A stretch of 64,000 bases of DNA from Scopulibacillus_A cellulosilyticus. GTDB taxonomy: Bacteria > Bacillota > Bacilli > Bacillales > Sporolactobacillaceae. Within the stretch, counting starts at the first letter, position 1. Each line of letters opens with the position of its first letter. Below are positions 44,293-53,295 of this stretch, in pieces. The stretch covers positions 62,001 through 126,000 of the forward strand of contig NZ_JBHTCO010000045.1 of the NCBI RefSeq assembly GCF_042665295.1. Reading direction: 5' to 3'. The notes under the pieces are model-generated. The model saw nothing but the letters and a program-made list of their open reading frames with translations, ran no database searches and was not told where the DNA came from. The position numbers and the translations under genes were made by a program.

Positions 44293-44709
44293 ATGAAGGC
44301 ATTCAGTGTGATTTTTGCTATATTCACACTTTCATTAATCATACCGGCCGCTTCCTATGCAAATACTGTCCAGCCGCAAAGTGGTAACGGTAAATGGGAT
44401 TATAAAGGAAAAGACGTTTTTACACACCAAAGCAAAATATTTAAATCTGATGGCGGAACTTTTAAAATATGCCTCAGTAAAAACAGTGCACAAGGAGAAT
44501 ACCGCTTATACGAAAAAGATCCCTTATATCCGGATTTAGTCCCCTCAGGCATTTCCGGCGTGGGTCCCTATTTTCCAAAGGAATTTGATTTAAACGGCTG
44601 TTATAGGTTTTACGGGATTAATAACTTTATAGATGGCCCCAACAACCAAGCAGAGCTTTATATTAAGAAATTTACGGGCGGAAATTCAACCGTCTATGCT
44701 TGGGATTAA
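44293..44709 (+). CDS. Secreted hypothetical protein (138 residues)
   Basis: Not recognised. A signal peptide is clear: Lys at position 2, a hydrophobic core FSVIFAIFTLSLIIPAA, and a probable cleavage after SYA-NT. The mature part of about 114 residues is rich in Gly, Tyr, Asn and Lys, has two Cys (FKICLSKNS and LNGCYRFY) that could form a disulphide, and looks beta-structured, like small extracellular sandwich domains. The start follows AAAGGGGG. Single gene. Function unknown. Confidence 0.72.
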   Translation: MKAFSVIFAIFTLSLIIPAASYANTVQPQSGNGKWDYKGKDVFTHQSKIFKSDGGTFKICLSKNSAQGEYRLYEKDPLYPDLVPSGISGVGPYFPKEFDLNGCYRFYGINNFIDGPNNQAELYIKKFTGGNSTVYAWD

Positions 44710-44824
44710 TGCCGATATTTAATAAAGCCGTTGTTATTAACGATCATGCCATGATAAATACGGTTACTTTTTAATCTTTATTTCCATTTGATTAAAATAT
44801 TTTTCTCTTATCCTATATATAAAT

Positions 44825-44872
44825 ATCCCTTTTTAATAGATATGAAAATAATCTTATCTATTAAAAAGGGAT
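44825..44872. terminator. Long AT-rich hairpin between convergent genes
   Basis: A perfect 18 bp stem: ATCCCTTTTTAATAGATA (44825-44842) against its reverse complement (44855-44872), with a 12-nt loop. It lies between the secreted-protein gene and the phosphatase gene. T-runs are inside the stem rather than after it, so termination is likely but not classical. Confidence 0.55.
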
Positions 44873-44903
44873 TAAATCATTTAATAACAACTAATAATGG
44901 CTT

Positions 44904-45536
44904 CTAAGAATGGGTTACTGTTAATTTCTTAAGATGTTCATGACTGTTGATACAGACAAATGCCGTATCTTCGCCATTAATATCTATAACTGTTATTCCT
45001 GTATTAAATTGTTTAATAGCCCGATAATTTGACAGCGGCATCCCAAGACGTCCGGCAATAAAAAATCGATTCAACGTATTATGTCCAAGTACTAACAACG
45101 TGTCGAATGGGTGCCGATTAGCGATCTCTTCAAAAAAACTGTCAGCACGGTTATAAATTTTTTGACCGCTCTCCCCTGTTTTTCCTGCGCGATGAATCGC
45201 CGGGTTCTTCAGCCATTTGGCCCAAGCAACAGGATCTTCAGCAATGAATTCTTCTTTCGTTTGTCCTTCCCATAAGCCAAAATCAGCCTCCAATAACCTC
45301 TCATCAATAACGGCTTTAATTCCGTGCCGTTCAGTTATTTTCGCCGCAGTTTCAGAGGCTCTGCTAAGCGGTGATGTATAAGCCGCATCAAACGGTATAT
45401 CTGCTAAATAATCAGCGGCAGCTTCAGCTTGTTGTTGGCCCTTTTTTGTTAAAGGAACGTCCGTACGGCCGCAATACTTATCTCCTTGTAAATTCCATTC
45501 CGTCTCCCCGTGCCGAAGCAAATATATACGTGTCAT
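44904..45536 (-). CDS. Histidine phosphatase (PGM-like) in polyol operon
   Basis: A 210-residue phosphatase of the phosphoglycerate-mutase superfamily. The catalytic LLRHGETEWN is at the N terminus. YTSPLSRASETA and the second His in LVLGHNTLNRF complete the active site. It begins five bases after the kinase gene stop and is the last gene of the minus-strand polyol operon. It may dephosphorylate a sugar phosphate to relieve build-up, or a cleavage product. Its specificity is unknown. Confidence 0.85.
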   Translation of the reverse strand: MTRIYLLRHGETEWNLQGDKYCGRTDVPLTKKGQQQAEAAADYLADIPFDAAYTSPLSRASETAAKITERHGIKAVIDERLLEADFGLWEGQTKEEFIAEDPVAWAKWLKNPAIHRAGKTGESGQKIYNRADSFFEEIANRHPFDTLLVLGHNTLNRFFIAGRLGMPLSNYRAIKQFNTGITVIDINGEDTAFVCINSHEHLKKLTVTHS

Positions 45537-45541
45537 ATCTA

Positions 45542-46993
45542 TTAAACTCCTTTAATATATTGTCGATCTTCTAACTCTTGTAAAAAGCGCTGATACCCTG
45601 CTTCGTAATCAGATTTAAACTGATTAGGCTCCACCTTCTTCTCTATTTGAGTTAATTCCATGCCCGCTGTTTCTAAACTGTTGTAGCAAGTTTGCGATGC
45701 AGCTAAAATCGCTGCACCAACTGCACCAGTAACATAACGCATTTTAATAATCGGCTTATTAAGGACGTTTGCCCTTATTTGCATCCACGTATTGCTGTTA
45801 CTTGCGCCTCCTGCTGTATAAACCGCTTCAATGGTTTCTCCGGAAAGTCGTTGAATTAAATCGTAAGCCATTCTCTCAATGTAAGAAACGCCTTCCATCT
45901 TAGCAGTATACAATTCAGCAGCAGACAGGTTTTGTGGAGCAAACCCCCGAGCCTCTGTTGAAATAAAAGGAAAGCGTTCACCCGCGCCATACAAGGGATA
46001 AGCTATTTGACCTGTTGGAGTAAATTTGTTTGCTTCTTCATCCAGTTGTCGAAGATTTGCACCTTCGTATTCCCGGGTGATCCAATCCGCACCCGTATTG
46101 CTGGCTCCTCCTGGCATCCAATAACCTTGGGGATGGCGGTGACTATATAAACGTCCTTCAGGATCATCAATATATCCCTTGGTTACACCTTTAACAACGA
46201 GTGTTGTTCCAATGGTTGTATTCCAACCGCCTAAGTGAACGGCGCCAGAGGAGACTTGGGAAGCGCATCCATCAGTCATCCCGGTTGTCACAATTGCCTT
46301 TTCTGGCAGACCAATTTCTTTAGCAATCTTGGGGGAAACAGCCCCTAGCGGTGTACCTGATGGCAGCACATTTGGAAACCAATCTCTGGGTAATCCTAAC
46401 CTTGTAAATATATAATCCGGCCATTGTTTATTGATAAGATCATACCCGGTTTTAAGAGCATTTGTCTCATCAGTAACGCCCGGCTCACCCCTGAATTTAT
46501 TAATAATAAAATCTGCAGCATGAGCCCAACCCGCAATGCGTTCAGCTTTTTCCGGATAATGACGTACATACCAAAGAATTTTTGGTAATCCTGAAGAGGC
46601 ATTAAAGGATTGGTATCCATCACTATTGTTTTCAATAGCTGCTTGCCGGCAAAGATTAGCTTCCTCAGCGGGTCGAGTATCACTATACATCATGGCCGGG
46701 TGCAGCGGTTCGCCAGTAGAATCCAAAGGTATTACCGTGCCGGAAGTTGACGTTACAGTCAGTGCTTTGATGCTATCAATCATCATACCTTTTTGACGAC
46801 ATTGATAGATCAGCTTTTTGAGCAATGCTTGAGTAGTTTGCCACCATATCTCAGGTGATTGCTCTTGACGTGATTCCCTGGTTAATTTGAAATTTGCTTC
46901 CGTTTGTTCGATGAGGCTCCCGTCCTCGCCAAGCGCTGCTGTCCTTACGCCTTGTGACCCTATGTCGATACCGATAAATACTTCTTGCTGCAT
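45542..46993 (-). CDS. FGGY carbohydrate kinase in polyol operon
   Basis: A 483-residue FGGY kinase. IGIDIGSQGVRTAAL is the N-terminal nucleotide loop. TSTSGTVIPLD, MYSDTRPAEEA and TTGMTDGCASQ follow, and GGASNSNTWMQIRANVL is the C-terminal ATPase motif. Sequence features recall xylulo-/ribulokinase relatives, but the exact sugar is not identifiable. It is six bases from the class II aldolase gene. I infer that it phosphorylates a ketose at C1 or C5 for that aldolase. Start follows GAAGG. Confidence 0.85.
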   Translation of the reverse strand: MQQEVFIGIDIGSQGVRTAALGEDGSLIEQTEANFKLTRESRQEQSPEIWWQTTQALLKKLIYQCRQKGMMIDSIKALTVTSTSGTVIPLDSTGEPLHPAMMYSDTRPAEEANLCRQAAIENNSDGYQSFNASSGLPKILWYVRHYPEKAERIAGWAHAADFIINKFRGEPGVTDETNALKTGYDLINKQWPDYIFTRLGLPRDWFPNVLPSGTPLGAVSPKIAKEIGLPEKAIVTTGMTDGCASQVSSGAVHLGGWNTTIGTTLVVKGVTKGYIDDPEGRLYSHRHPQGYWMPGGASNTGADWITREYEGANLRQLDEEANKFTPTGQIAYPLYGAGERFPFISTEARGFAPQNLSAAELYTAKMEGVSYIERMAYDLIQRLSGETIEAVYTAGGASNSNTWMQIRANVLNKPIIKMRYVTGAVGAAILAASQTCYNSLETAGMELTQIEKKVEPNQFKSDYEAGYQRFLQELEDRQYIKGV

Positions 46994-46999
46994 AGTCTA

Positions 47000-47674
47000 T
47001 TAACCTTCTTCCATAAGGTTTTGCCGATATTTTTCAGCGTCAGATTCAGAGATTTCCGCAATATCAGACGGGCTGAGCACTTTAGGTGTTCCAACAGATT
47101 TGCTGACCCAAAATATTTTTGCTGCATCCTCTATAATTTCAGAACGGACATAGGCTTGTTTCAAATTGCTTCCAAGTGTAATCAGGCCATGATTCTTTAA
47201 AAACAAGGCTTGATAATTTTTATCTTGCAGCACTTTTTTAACCGCTTGAGCTAATTCATCAGAACAAGGGACAACGTAATCAATATAAGGTACCTTCCCG
47301 ACAAGGGCGACATAATCAGGAAACATCGGCGGGATTTCATTATATTCTGTACTAATAATACCAATAGTATATGGCGGATGAGTATGGACAATAGCATTAA
47401 TTTCTGGCCGCGACCGGTAAATTTCTAAATGCATAGCAATTTCAGATGATGGCCGGAGTTGATTTGGAAGTGTCTCTCCAGTCGTTATATCAACTGCAAC
47501 CCAATCGCCTTTTGACAGCTCATCAAAACTGTAACCGCTTGGCGAAATCCACATCAAGTCGCCGTCTCTGTGACTGATATTGCCTCCAGGTCCAGCAACG
47601 AGTTTATTATTAACAATCCTTTGTCCATATGCTGTTAGATCAATAAGTATGTCCTCGGTAATATTGGTTGTCAT
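47000..47674 (-). CDS. Class II aldolase, second copy of the polyol operon
   Basis: A 224-residue zinc-dependent class II aldolase/adducin-family enzyme. GPGGNISHRDGD is the substrate-phosphate loop. Zinc ligands His-x-His are in VHTHPPYT (about residue 92), with a later His in LKNHGLITLG. It differs clearly from the other aldolase at 50994. It is co-transcribed with an SDR and an FGGY kinase. Expected reaction: cleavage of a ketose 1-phosphate to dihydroxyacetone phosphate and an aldehyde. Confidence 0.85.
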   Translation of the reverse strand: MTTNITEDILIDLTAYGQRIVNNKLVAGPGGNISHRDGDLMWISPSGYSFDELSKGDWVAVDITTGETLPNQLRPSSEIAMHLEIYRSRPEINAIVHTHPPYTIGIISTEYNEIPPMFPDYVALVGKVPYIDYVVPCSDELAQAVKKVLQDKNYQALFLKNHGLITLGSNLKQAYVRSEIIEDAAKIFWVSKSVGTPKVLSPSDIAEISESDAEKYRQNLMEEG

Positions 47675-47729
47675 TGACTCCCAACCCTTTCTATTTTTTT
47701 TATGCCGTGTATTTTAAATGGCGTCTGTG

Positions 47730-48509
47730 TTACCAAGCTGTATAACCGCCGTCAACGGTGAAGACACTGCCCGTTACGAAAGAAGAAGCTTCTGAAGCTA
47801 AGTATAACGCAATACCTTGTAATTCTTCCGGCTTTCCTGGCCTTCCCATTGGAGTCATATCAGCCCATGTTTTGACCATTTCTGCATTTTCCTCATAAAA
47901 TGGTCTTGTAAGTTCTGTTTGCATATAGCCTGGTGCTATCGTATTAACTTTAATATTGTGTTTTGCCCACTCCGAGGCTAAACTTTTAGTCAACATAATG
48001 ACCCCGGCTTTTGACGTATTATAAGAAGATTGAGGCTGCGGGGTATTAGCAATTAACCCTGACATGGAAGAAATGTTGACAATGCTTCCGCTCTTTTGTT
48101 GAATCATTTTTTTCCCAACAGCTTTCGATACTAGAAATGGACCGTTTAAATTAATGTCGATTACTTTCTTCCAATCTGCAAATGACATCTCTTCAGCTTT
48201 TTCATGAATCGTGATACCGGCATTATTAAACAAAACATCAATTTTTTCAAATCTTTCTATTACCTTATCTGCCATAAGATTAACTTCATTTTCATTTGTC
48301 ACATCTGTTTTAATAGGAAGAACTTTCACACCCGTTTGATTCCTTATTTCCTCAGCTGCAGCTTTAGCCTCTTTTAAATTAATATCAGCAATAACAATAT
48401 CAGATCCCGCCTCTGCCAACGCTTGAGCCATTGATTTTCCCAGTCCCATGGCAGCACCCGTAATAATGGAGACTTTTGAATCAAGCTTAAATTTATTTAA
48501 TACACTCAT
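47730..48509 (-). CDS. SDR-family polyol/sugar dehydrogenase
   Basis: A 259-residue classical SDR with TGAAMGLGKS (nucleotide binding), an acidic DIN after beta-2 that favours NAD, NNAGITIHE, catalytic Ser in NISSMSGLI and YNTSKAG. ATG 48507-48509 is preferred over a TTG two codons earlier, from the GAGGGAGG spacing. Enzymes of this type include D-threitol and D-arabinitol dehydrogenases. It follows the permease gene by 16 bp. It probably oxidises the imported polyol or its epimer. Confidence 0.82.
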   Translation of the reverse strand: MSVLNKFKLDSKVSIITGAAMGLGKSMAQALAEAGSDIVIADINLKEAKAAAEEIRNQTGVKVLPIKTDVTNENEVNLMADKVIERFEKIDVLFNNAGITIHEKAEEMSFADWKKVIDINLNGPFLVSKAVGKKMIQQKSGSIVNISSMSGLIANTPQPQSSYNTSKAGVIMLTKSLASEWAKHNIKVNTIAPGYMQTELTRPFYEENAEMVKTWADMTPMGRPGKPEELQGIALYLASEASSFVTGSVFTVDGGYTAW

Positions 48510-48525
48510 TTTCAATAACCTCCCT

Positions 48526-49827
48526 CTATTTATAAAAAATTTCTTGCCGAGCTGAAGTCATGTTTTCTTCTTTTTTGTTCACTTCGGTAACCTTTAGAAA
48601 ATGGGCTACGACTGCCCCAAAAAGGTACAAAACCGTATAAGTCCAAATAACGCCAACCGCCCCAAAGTAAGGTAAAACCAACGTTGCAATACCGGGTCCG
48701 ATAAAGTTGCTTAATCCCGCCGATAAATTATGCATCGAGACTGCTGCCCCTTTATGATTCGGTTCCAAAGTCGGAAACACCGCTGACATCGGCACGAATG
48801 CAGACATTGTAATGCCAAATAAAACGGCAATGAATAAGGCTACCCAAAAATTTGGACCAACAGCCATAGGCACATAATAAAACATCACAGTTGTCACAGC
48901 GCACCCGACACAACCGAACCATTTAACCTGTTTAATCCATCCAATTCGGTCAGCAATAATTCCCCAAATAACGTTTCCAAAAATAGTAGAAATATAGACA
49001 GCTCCCCAAATACGCAGCCATTCGGACATCGAAAAACCGACTTCCTTTGTAAAAACAAGCGGCAGAATAACAACGAGTCCAAATAAGGAAAGCTGATTGA
49101 TGACTCGGACAACGACAGCTTTAGCAATTTGGCGATTTTCAAAAAATAGTGTAACCCCTTTCAATAATTCTTGGAACTTTTCCTTTCCTGTGTTTAATTC
49201 TTTTTTATATCGGCTGAAATCATCACGAATTAAAAAGAGACTTATGAAACCGCCTAATAAAACCCAACCGATGGACATCCACAAAGTTCCCATAAACCCA
49301 ATATAGGGAATAGTAAAGCTTGGTATATAAGTTCCAAAAAATCCTACACCGATCGAATACATACACCAAAACCAGCCCATCGCAGAAGCAAGTCTTTGTT
49401 TTGGTGCTATATAGGCAATCCATACAACAAAAGCATAAATGAACATTGGATACCCTAAACCGCGGATACCGTACATGGTGAGCATCATTCCATAGTTTCC
49501 TTTACTCAAACCAAATACTAGAAAACATATATGAAAAATAATCCAAAGGCTAAATCCCGCTACCATTACTCTTTTGGGCCCCAATAACTCTGCTAATACT
49601 CCTGATAACCAGGATGCGACGGCTACGACAAGACCGTATACAGTAAAGAGCATGGAAGCCTGACTCGCTGAAAACCCAAGATCAACAACATATTTTGATA
49701 AAAAGGCTTGTTCTATGCCATCGCCTGTCATAAAGATCGCAATGGCTATGTAGCCCCAAATTAACACGATAGGCATACCCAACAATTGTTTTTCTCGCGG
49801 AGAGGACAGAGCATTATTTGTATTCAT
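48526..49827 (-). CDS. MFS polyol permease (RbtT/DalT-like)
   Basis: A 433-residue, 12-helix MFS protein. The N-terminal region IAIFMTGDGIEQAFLSKYVV and the following helices, with GMLMTMYGIRGLGYP-like residues (GIRGLGYPMFIYAFVVWIA region) and WFWCMYSIGVGFFGTYIPS, are typical of ribitol/D-arabinitol transporters of Klebsiella. It is sandwiched between a zinc dehydrogenase and an SDR gene. Uptake of a C4-C5 polyol by proton symport is the probable role. Start follows AGTGAGG. Confidence 0.82.
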   Translation of the reverse strand: MNTNNALSSPREKQLLGMPIVLIWGYIAIAIFMTGDGIEQAFLSKYVVDLGFSASQASMLFTVYGLVVAVASWLSGVLAELLGPKRVMVAGFSLWIIFHICFLVFGLSKGNYGMMLTMYGIRGLGYPMFIYAFVVWIAYIAPKQRLASAMGWFWCMYSIGVGFFGTYIPSFTIPYIGFMGTLWMSIGWVLLGGFISLFLIRDDFSRYKKELNTGKEKFQELLKGVTLFFENRQIAKAVVVRVINQLSLFGLVVILPLVFTKEVGFSMSEWLRIWGAVYISTIFGNVIWGIIADRIGWIKQVKWFGCVGCAVTTVMFYYVPMAVGPNFWVALFIAVLFGITMSAFVPMSAVFPTLEPNHKGAAVSMHNLSAGLSNFIGPGIATLVLPYFGAVGVIWTYTVLYLFGAVVAHFLKVTEVNKKEENMTSARQEIFYK

Positions 49828-49876
49828 ATATATACCTCACTTTAAGGGATGTATTTGGAGGAGCCCCGCAATATTT

Positions 49877-50959
49877 TTACGGGGTAAGAATAACTTTTAG
49901 AGACTCCTTGCCTGATTTCATCATTTCAAAGCCTTTTTCAAATTCCTCAAGCGGTAATTTATGAGTCACGACTCCTTCAGTCGGCAGGGATCCGTCGGCA
50001 ATTCCTTCAATCACTATTGGATAGCAGTATGGCCCAAGATGCGATCCATAGATATCCAGTTCCTTACGATCGCCTATTATACTCCAATCAATCGTTACTG
50101 AGTCTTTAAAGACACTGAATTCAACAAAACGGCCTAGTTTTCGGATCATGTGCAATCCTTGTTCAACAGATTTTGGATGTCCTGTTGCCTCAATGTAGAC
50201 ATCACATCCATATCCATCAGTCATGTTTTTAATCTCTTCGACAACATTTACTTTTGCCGGATTCAACACAATATCTGCACCGAATTGTTTTGCGAGCTCT
50301 AATCTTTCATCTATTAAATCAAGGACAATTAGTTTTCTTGGTCCTGATTTTTTAGCAGCCCCAACCATGCCTAAGCCTAATGTTCCGGCTCCGGAGATGA
50401 CCACAACATCTTCTAGCTGTATTTTTGCTCTTTGTACAGCATGAACAGAACAAGCATAAGGTTCAATGAGAATGGCCTTTTCAAGCGGAATTTCTTTAGG
50501 CACTTTATGATTAATAGCATTTGCAGGGAATTTCATGTACTGTGCCATACCCCCGTTAACATTTTTCTGGAAGCCATAAATGTCGTGCCTTTCACACATC
50601 CAATATTCACCGCGGCGGCAAAAGCGGCAATGGCTGCAAGGAACGATTTGTTCGGAAATCAAGCGATCACCAATGCTATATTCAGTCACGCCTTCACCAA
50701 GTGCGACAACTTCACCCAGAAACTCGTGTCCTGGAATAACAGGCTCCTTTACATACTTTGGCTGCGTTTCACTTCCCCAAAACATTGGAGCGCCTTCCCA
50801 AGCCTTGACATCCCCTGCACAAATACCGCATGCTTCTACCTTAATGACAACTTCGCCTTTTTCAGGGATTGGCACCTCTATATTTTCTAATCGATAATCT
50901 TTAGGTCCATAACAAACAAGTGCTTTCATTTCTTTTGGCAGATTTGGCAGATTTGACAT
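49877..50959 (-). CDS. Zinc alcohol dehydrogenase, erythritol/L-threitol dehydrogenase (EltD)-like
   Basis: A 360-residue zinc-dependent dehydrogenase. MKALVCYGPKDYRLE and VEACGICAGDVKAWEGAPMF match, from memory, the mycobacterial EltD group that oxidises erythritol and L-threitol. The catalytic zinc site also includes GHEFLGE, and the structural zinc lobe has four Cys in CSHCRFCRRGEYWMC. The Rossmann fold is SGAGTLGLGMVG with VLDL after beta-2 for NAD. The start follows AGGGAGGG. It is second in the minus-strand operon. Confidence 0.82.
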   Translation of the reverse strand: MSNLPNLPKEMKALVCYGPKDYRLENIEVPIPEKGEVVIKVEACGICAGDVKAWEGAPMFWGSETQPKYVKEPVIPGHEFLGEVVALGEGVTEYSIGDRLISEQIVPCSHCRFCRRGEYWMCERHDIYGFQKNVNGGMAQYMKFPANAINHKVPKEIPLEKAILIEPYACSVHAVQRAKIQLEDVVVISGAGTLGLGMVGAAKKSGPRKLIVLDLIDERLELAKQFGADIVLNPAKVNVVEEIKNMTDGYGCDVYIEATGHPKSVEQGLHMIRKLGRFVEFSVFKDSVTIDWSIIGDRKELDIYGSHLGPYCYPIVIEGIADGSLPTEGVVTHKLPLEEFEKGFEMMKSGKESLKVILTP

Positions 50960-50993
50960 ATTAAAATCCCTCCCTAGTTAGTGTTTAAAAGGT

Positions 50994-51686
50994 TTAATGC
51001 TTTAATAGTTTTAACCCGGGGTGTCGCCCAGAAAGCTCATACCTTTCTTCTCTTAATTTAACAAGTGTTTTTACTTGTTCATCTGACAGCTCTTTAGGTT
51101 CTGGCAGTTTTGTTGTCAGAAATAACAATTTTGCGTAATACTCCATTGTTTCCATTTTAAAATAAGCATTATTTAAATCACTGCCATAAGTTAATGCACC
51201 ATGATTAGCTAACAAAATAGCATCATAATCCTTAAGGTAAGGAGAGATAGAATTAGGCAATTCTTCTGTAGATGGTGTTCCGTATTCCGCAATTGGCACT
51301 TCCCCCAGCATAATCGTTGATTCAGGCATGATTTGTTTATTAAGCGGAATCCCGCAAACAGCAAAGGCGGTTGCATGCAAGGGATGTGCATGAACAACAG
51401 CATGAATATCTTTCCTCTCAGCGTATACCCGGAGATGCATTTTAATTTCAGAAGAAGGTTTTAAATCGTTAACATTTTTTTCAATTAATTCTCCTTGACC
51501 GTCAATTTTACAAATCATTTCAGGTGACATATATCCTTTAGATACGCCAGTTGGTGTGCAAAGCAAGACATTATCGCTTAACTTTATTGAAATATTTCCA
51601 TCATTGGCTGCACCCATATCTTTCATGTACATTCGCTTGCCAATGTCACAAATTTGTTCCCTTAATAATTTTTCTTGATCAACCAT
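50994..51686 (-). CDS. Class II aldolase, FucA/RhaD-like, first copy
   Basis: A 230-residue zinc-dependent class II aldolase. MGAANDGNISIKLSDN is the phosphate loop, VVHAHPLHATAF carries the HxH zinc ligands (about residues 98-100), and LLANHGALTYG the third His. It is first in the minus-strand operon, behind a strong promoter, and divergent from a rhamnulokinase-like gene. Expected reaction: ketose 1-phosphate to dihydroxyacetone phosphate plus an aldehyde. Substrate could be a fuculose/rhamnulose- or ribulose-type phosphate. Confidence 0.87.
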   Translation of the reverse strand: MVDQEKLLREQICDIGKRMYMKDMGAANDGNISIKLSDNVLLCTPTGVSKGYMSPEMICKIDGQGELIEKNVNDLKPSSEIKMHLRVYAERKDIHAVVHAHPLHATAFAVCGIPLNKQIMPESTIMLGEVPIAEYGTPSTEELPNSISPYLKDYDAILLANHGALTYGSDLNNAYFKMETMEYYAKLLFLTTKLPEPKELSDEQVKTLVKLREERYELSGRHPGLKLLKH

Positions 51687-51726
51687 GAAAAAACAATCTC
51701 TCCTTTCAATTGCCTGATTTGTTTAA

Positions 51727-51755
51727 ATATTAAACCTAGTTTTCTTTATTGTCAA
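51727..51755 (-). promoter_or_regulatory. Promoter of the minus-strand polyol operon
   Basis: On the minus strand, perfect TTGACA (51755-51750), 17 bp spacer, TAATAT (51732-51727). It lies about 40 bp before the first aldolase gene. Confidence 0.75.
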
Positions 51756-51790
51756 CATAAACAAAGATAAAATATATTTTTTAATGTTGA
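51752..51790. promoter_or_regulatory. Inverted repeat over both divergent -35 boxes
   Basis: TCAACAT (51752-51758) and ATGTTGA (51784-51790) are perfect inverted copies 25 bp apart. Each overlaps the -35 box of one of the two divergent promoters. The DeoR-type repressor encoded at 53296 is the natural candidate to bind here and switch off both operons. Confidence 0.6.
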
Positions 51791-51814
51791 TTGTTGTTGT
51801 ATTTTTAGTATAAT
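51787..51814 (+). promoter_or_regulatory. Promoter of the rhaB-like/DeoR operon
   Basis: TTGATT (51787-51792), 16 bp spacer, TATAAT (51809-51814), 35 bp before the kinase start. Confidence 0.7.
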
Positions 51815-51848
51815 AATAAAAAAGCTTTTGAAAAAGAGAGGGCTTATG

Positions 51849-53282
51849 ATGAATCAACCAAAAGTTAATTTGGCCTTTGATATAGGAGCTTCAAGCGGAA
51901 GAATAATAGCCGGTTTTTACCAAAACAATAAAATACACACCGAAGAAGTCTATCGTTTCAAAAATGAACCAATTATAGTTAATAATAAGCGATGTTGGGA
52001 TTTGAAAGAAATCTATCATCAACTCACCTTAGGGTTGAAAGCGGCTTCAAGTAGATATCGAAATATTGCGAGTATTGGTGTTGACACTTGGGGATTGGAC
52101 TATTGTCTGCTGGATGATGAGATGAACCCCTTACACACGCCTATTAATTACAGAGATGATAGAACAGAAGGCATTCCGGAAGAATTGCCTATCCCTTTCG
52201 AATCATTTTATGATAAAACCGGTATTCAATTTATGCGATTTAATACAGTTTACCAATTATACAGTGATTTTAAGGAGAACCCTGACTATTATCAAAAGGC
52301 AGCGCACTTACTATTTATACCGGACTTAATCAATCATTTTTTAACAGGCAGTTCATTAATGAATGAATACACAGTGGCTACGACAAGTCAATTAATCAAT
52401 GCTTATACAAAGAACTGGGATGATGAATTAATTGAACAGCTTGGATTTCCGAAACGAATCTTTAAAGATATCATTTCTCCCGGCGAAACGGCTGGACTTT
52501 TACGGCACGATCTTGCTGAAGAAACCGGCATTAAGCCGATCCCTGTTATTTCAGTTGGGAGTCATGATACTGCAAGTGCTGTTGCGGGAATTCCTTTACG
52601 GTCAAAAGAAAGTGCTTACTTAATTTGCGGTTCCTGGTCATTAATTGGTATTGAAACTGAATCTCCTATTATTACCCCGGAATCCTTGACGTATAACTTA
52701 ACAAATGAAGGCGGTGTATTTAACACTTTTCGTGTTCTTAAAAACATTAATGGCACTTATTTGTTACAGCAACTTAAAAAATGTTATAACAAAAGTAGTC
52801 ATGATGCGATAGACTTTCCAGATATTATACAAGCAGCTAAAGATGCGGTTAACCGGCATTTTATTATCGAACCTAACCATTCGTTATTTATGTCATCAGA
52901 TCATATTATTAATGATATTAGAGAATATTGCAGATCAAACAAACAAGGGATACCTAACACTTTAGGAGAATACGCCATAGCCATCTATAATGGATTGACG
53001 AACGAATTCAGCCAGCAGATAAAACATTTGGAAGCAGTTCTTAATCACCCCATCGAAACAATTCATATGGTCGGCGGAGGCAGTCAAGATCAATTGCTGT
53101 GTCAAATAACTGCAGATCTTACTCAAAAGAAGGTTATTAGCGGTCCGGTTGAATCAAGCGCCTTAGGCAATATTTGCATGCAAATGTATGCGCTTAATCA
53201 ATTGTCTTCACTTTCAGAAATACGGCAACTTATATTAAACTCAAGTCATTTAAATGTCTATGAACCTACATTAACAACTTAG
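51849..53282 (+). CDS. Rhamnulokinase-like FGGY kinase
   Basis: A 477-residue FGGY kinase of the RhaB type. NLAFDIGASSGRIIAGFY, IGVDTWGLDYCLLD and YRDDRTEG are the rhamnulokinase hallmarks, followed by GSHDTASAVAGIP, ICGSWSLIG and the late MVGGGSQDQLLCQITAD. ATG 51849 is chosen over 51846 because GAGAGG is six bases upstream. It is first in a two-gene operon with the DeoR regulator. The locus lacks rhamnose isomerase and mutarotase genes, so the real sugar may be another ketose, produced by a dehydrogenase. Confidence 0.85.
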   Translation: MNQPKVNLAFDIGASSGRIIAGFYQNNKIHTEEVYRFKNEPIIVNNKRCWDLKEIYHQLTLGLKAASSRYRNIASIGVDTWGLDYCLLDDEMNPLHTPINYRDDRTEGIPEELPIPFESFYDKTGIQFMRFNTVYQLYSDFKENPDYYQKAAHLLFIPDLINHFLTGSSLMNEYTVATTSQLINAYTKNWDDELIEQLGFPKRIFKDIISPGETAGLLRHDLAEETGIKPIPVISVGSHDTASAVAGIPLRSKESAYLICGSWSLIGIETESPIITPESLTYNLTNEGGVFNTFRVLKNINGTYLLQQLKKCYNKSSHDAIDFPDIIQAAKDAVNRHFIIEPNHSLFMSSDHIINDIREYCRSNKQGIPNTLGEYAIAIYNGLTNEFSQQIKHLEAVLNHPIETIHMVGGGSQDQLLCQITADLTQKKVISGPVESSALGNICMQMYALNQLSSLSEIRQLILNSSHLNVYEPTLTT

Positions 53283-53295
53283 AGGAGAAAATGTC

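Noticed and set aside
51849..53282. L-rhamnose catabolic operon
   Set aside because: A rhamnulokinase-like kinase and an aldolase are present, but no rhamnose isomerase, mutarotase or rhamnose regulator; the neighbours are polyol dehydrogenases and a polyol permease.
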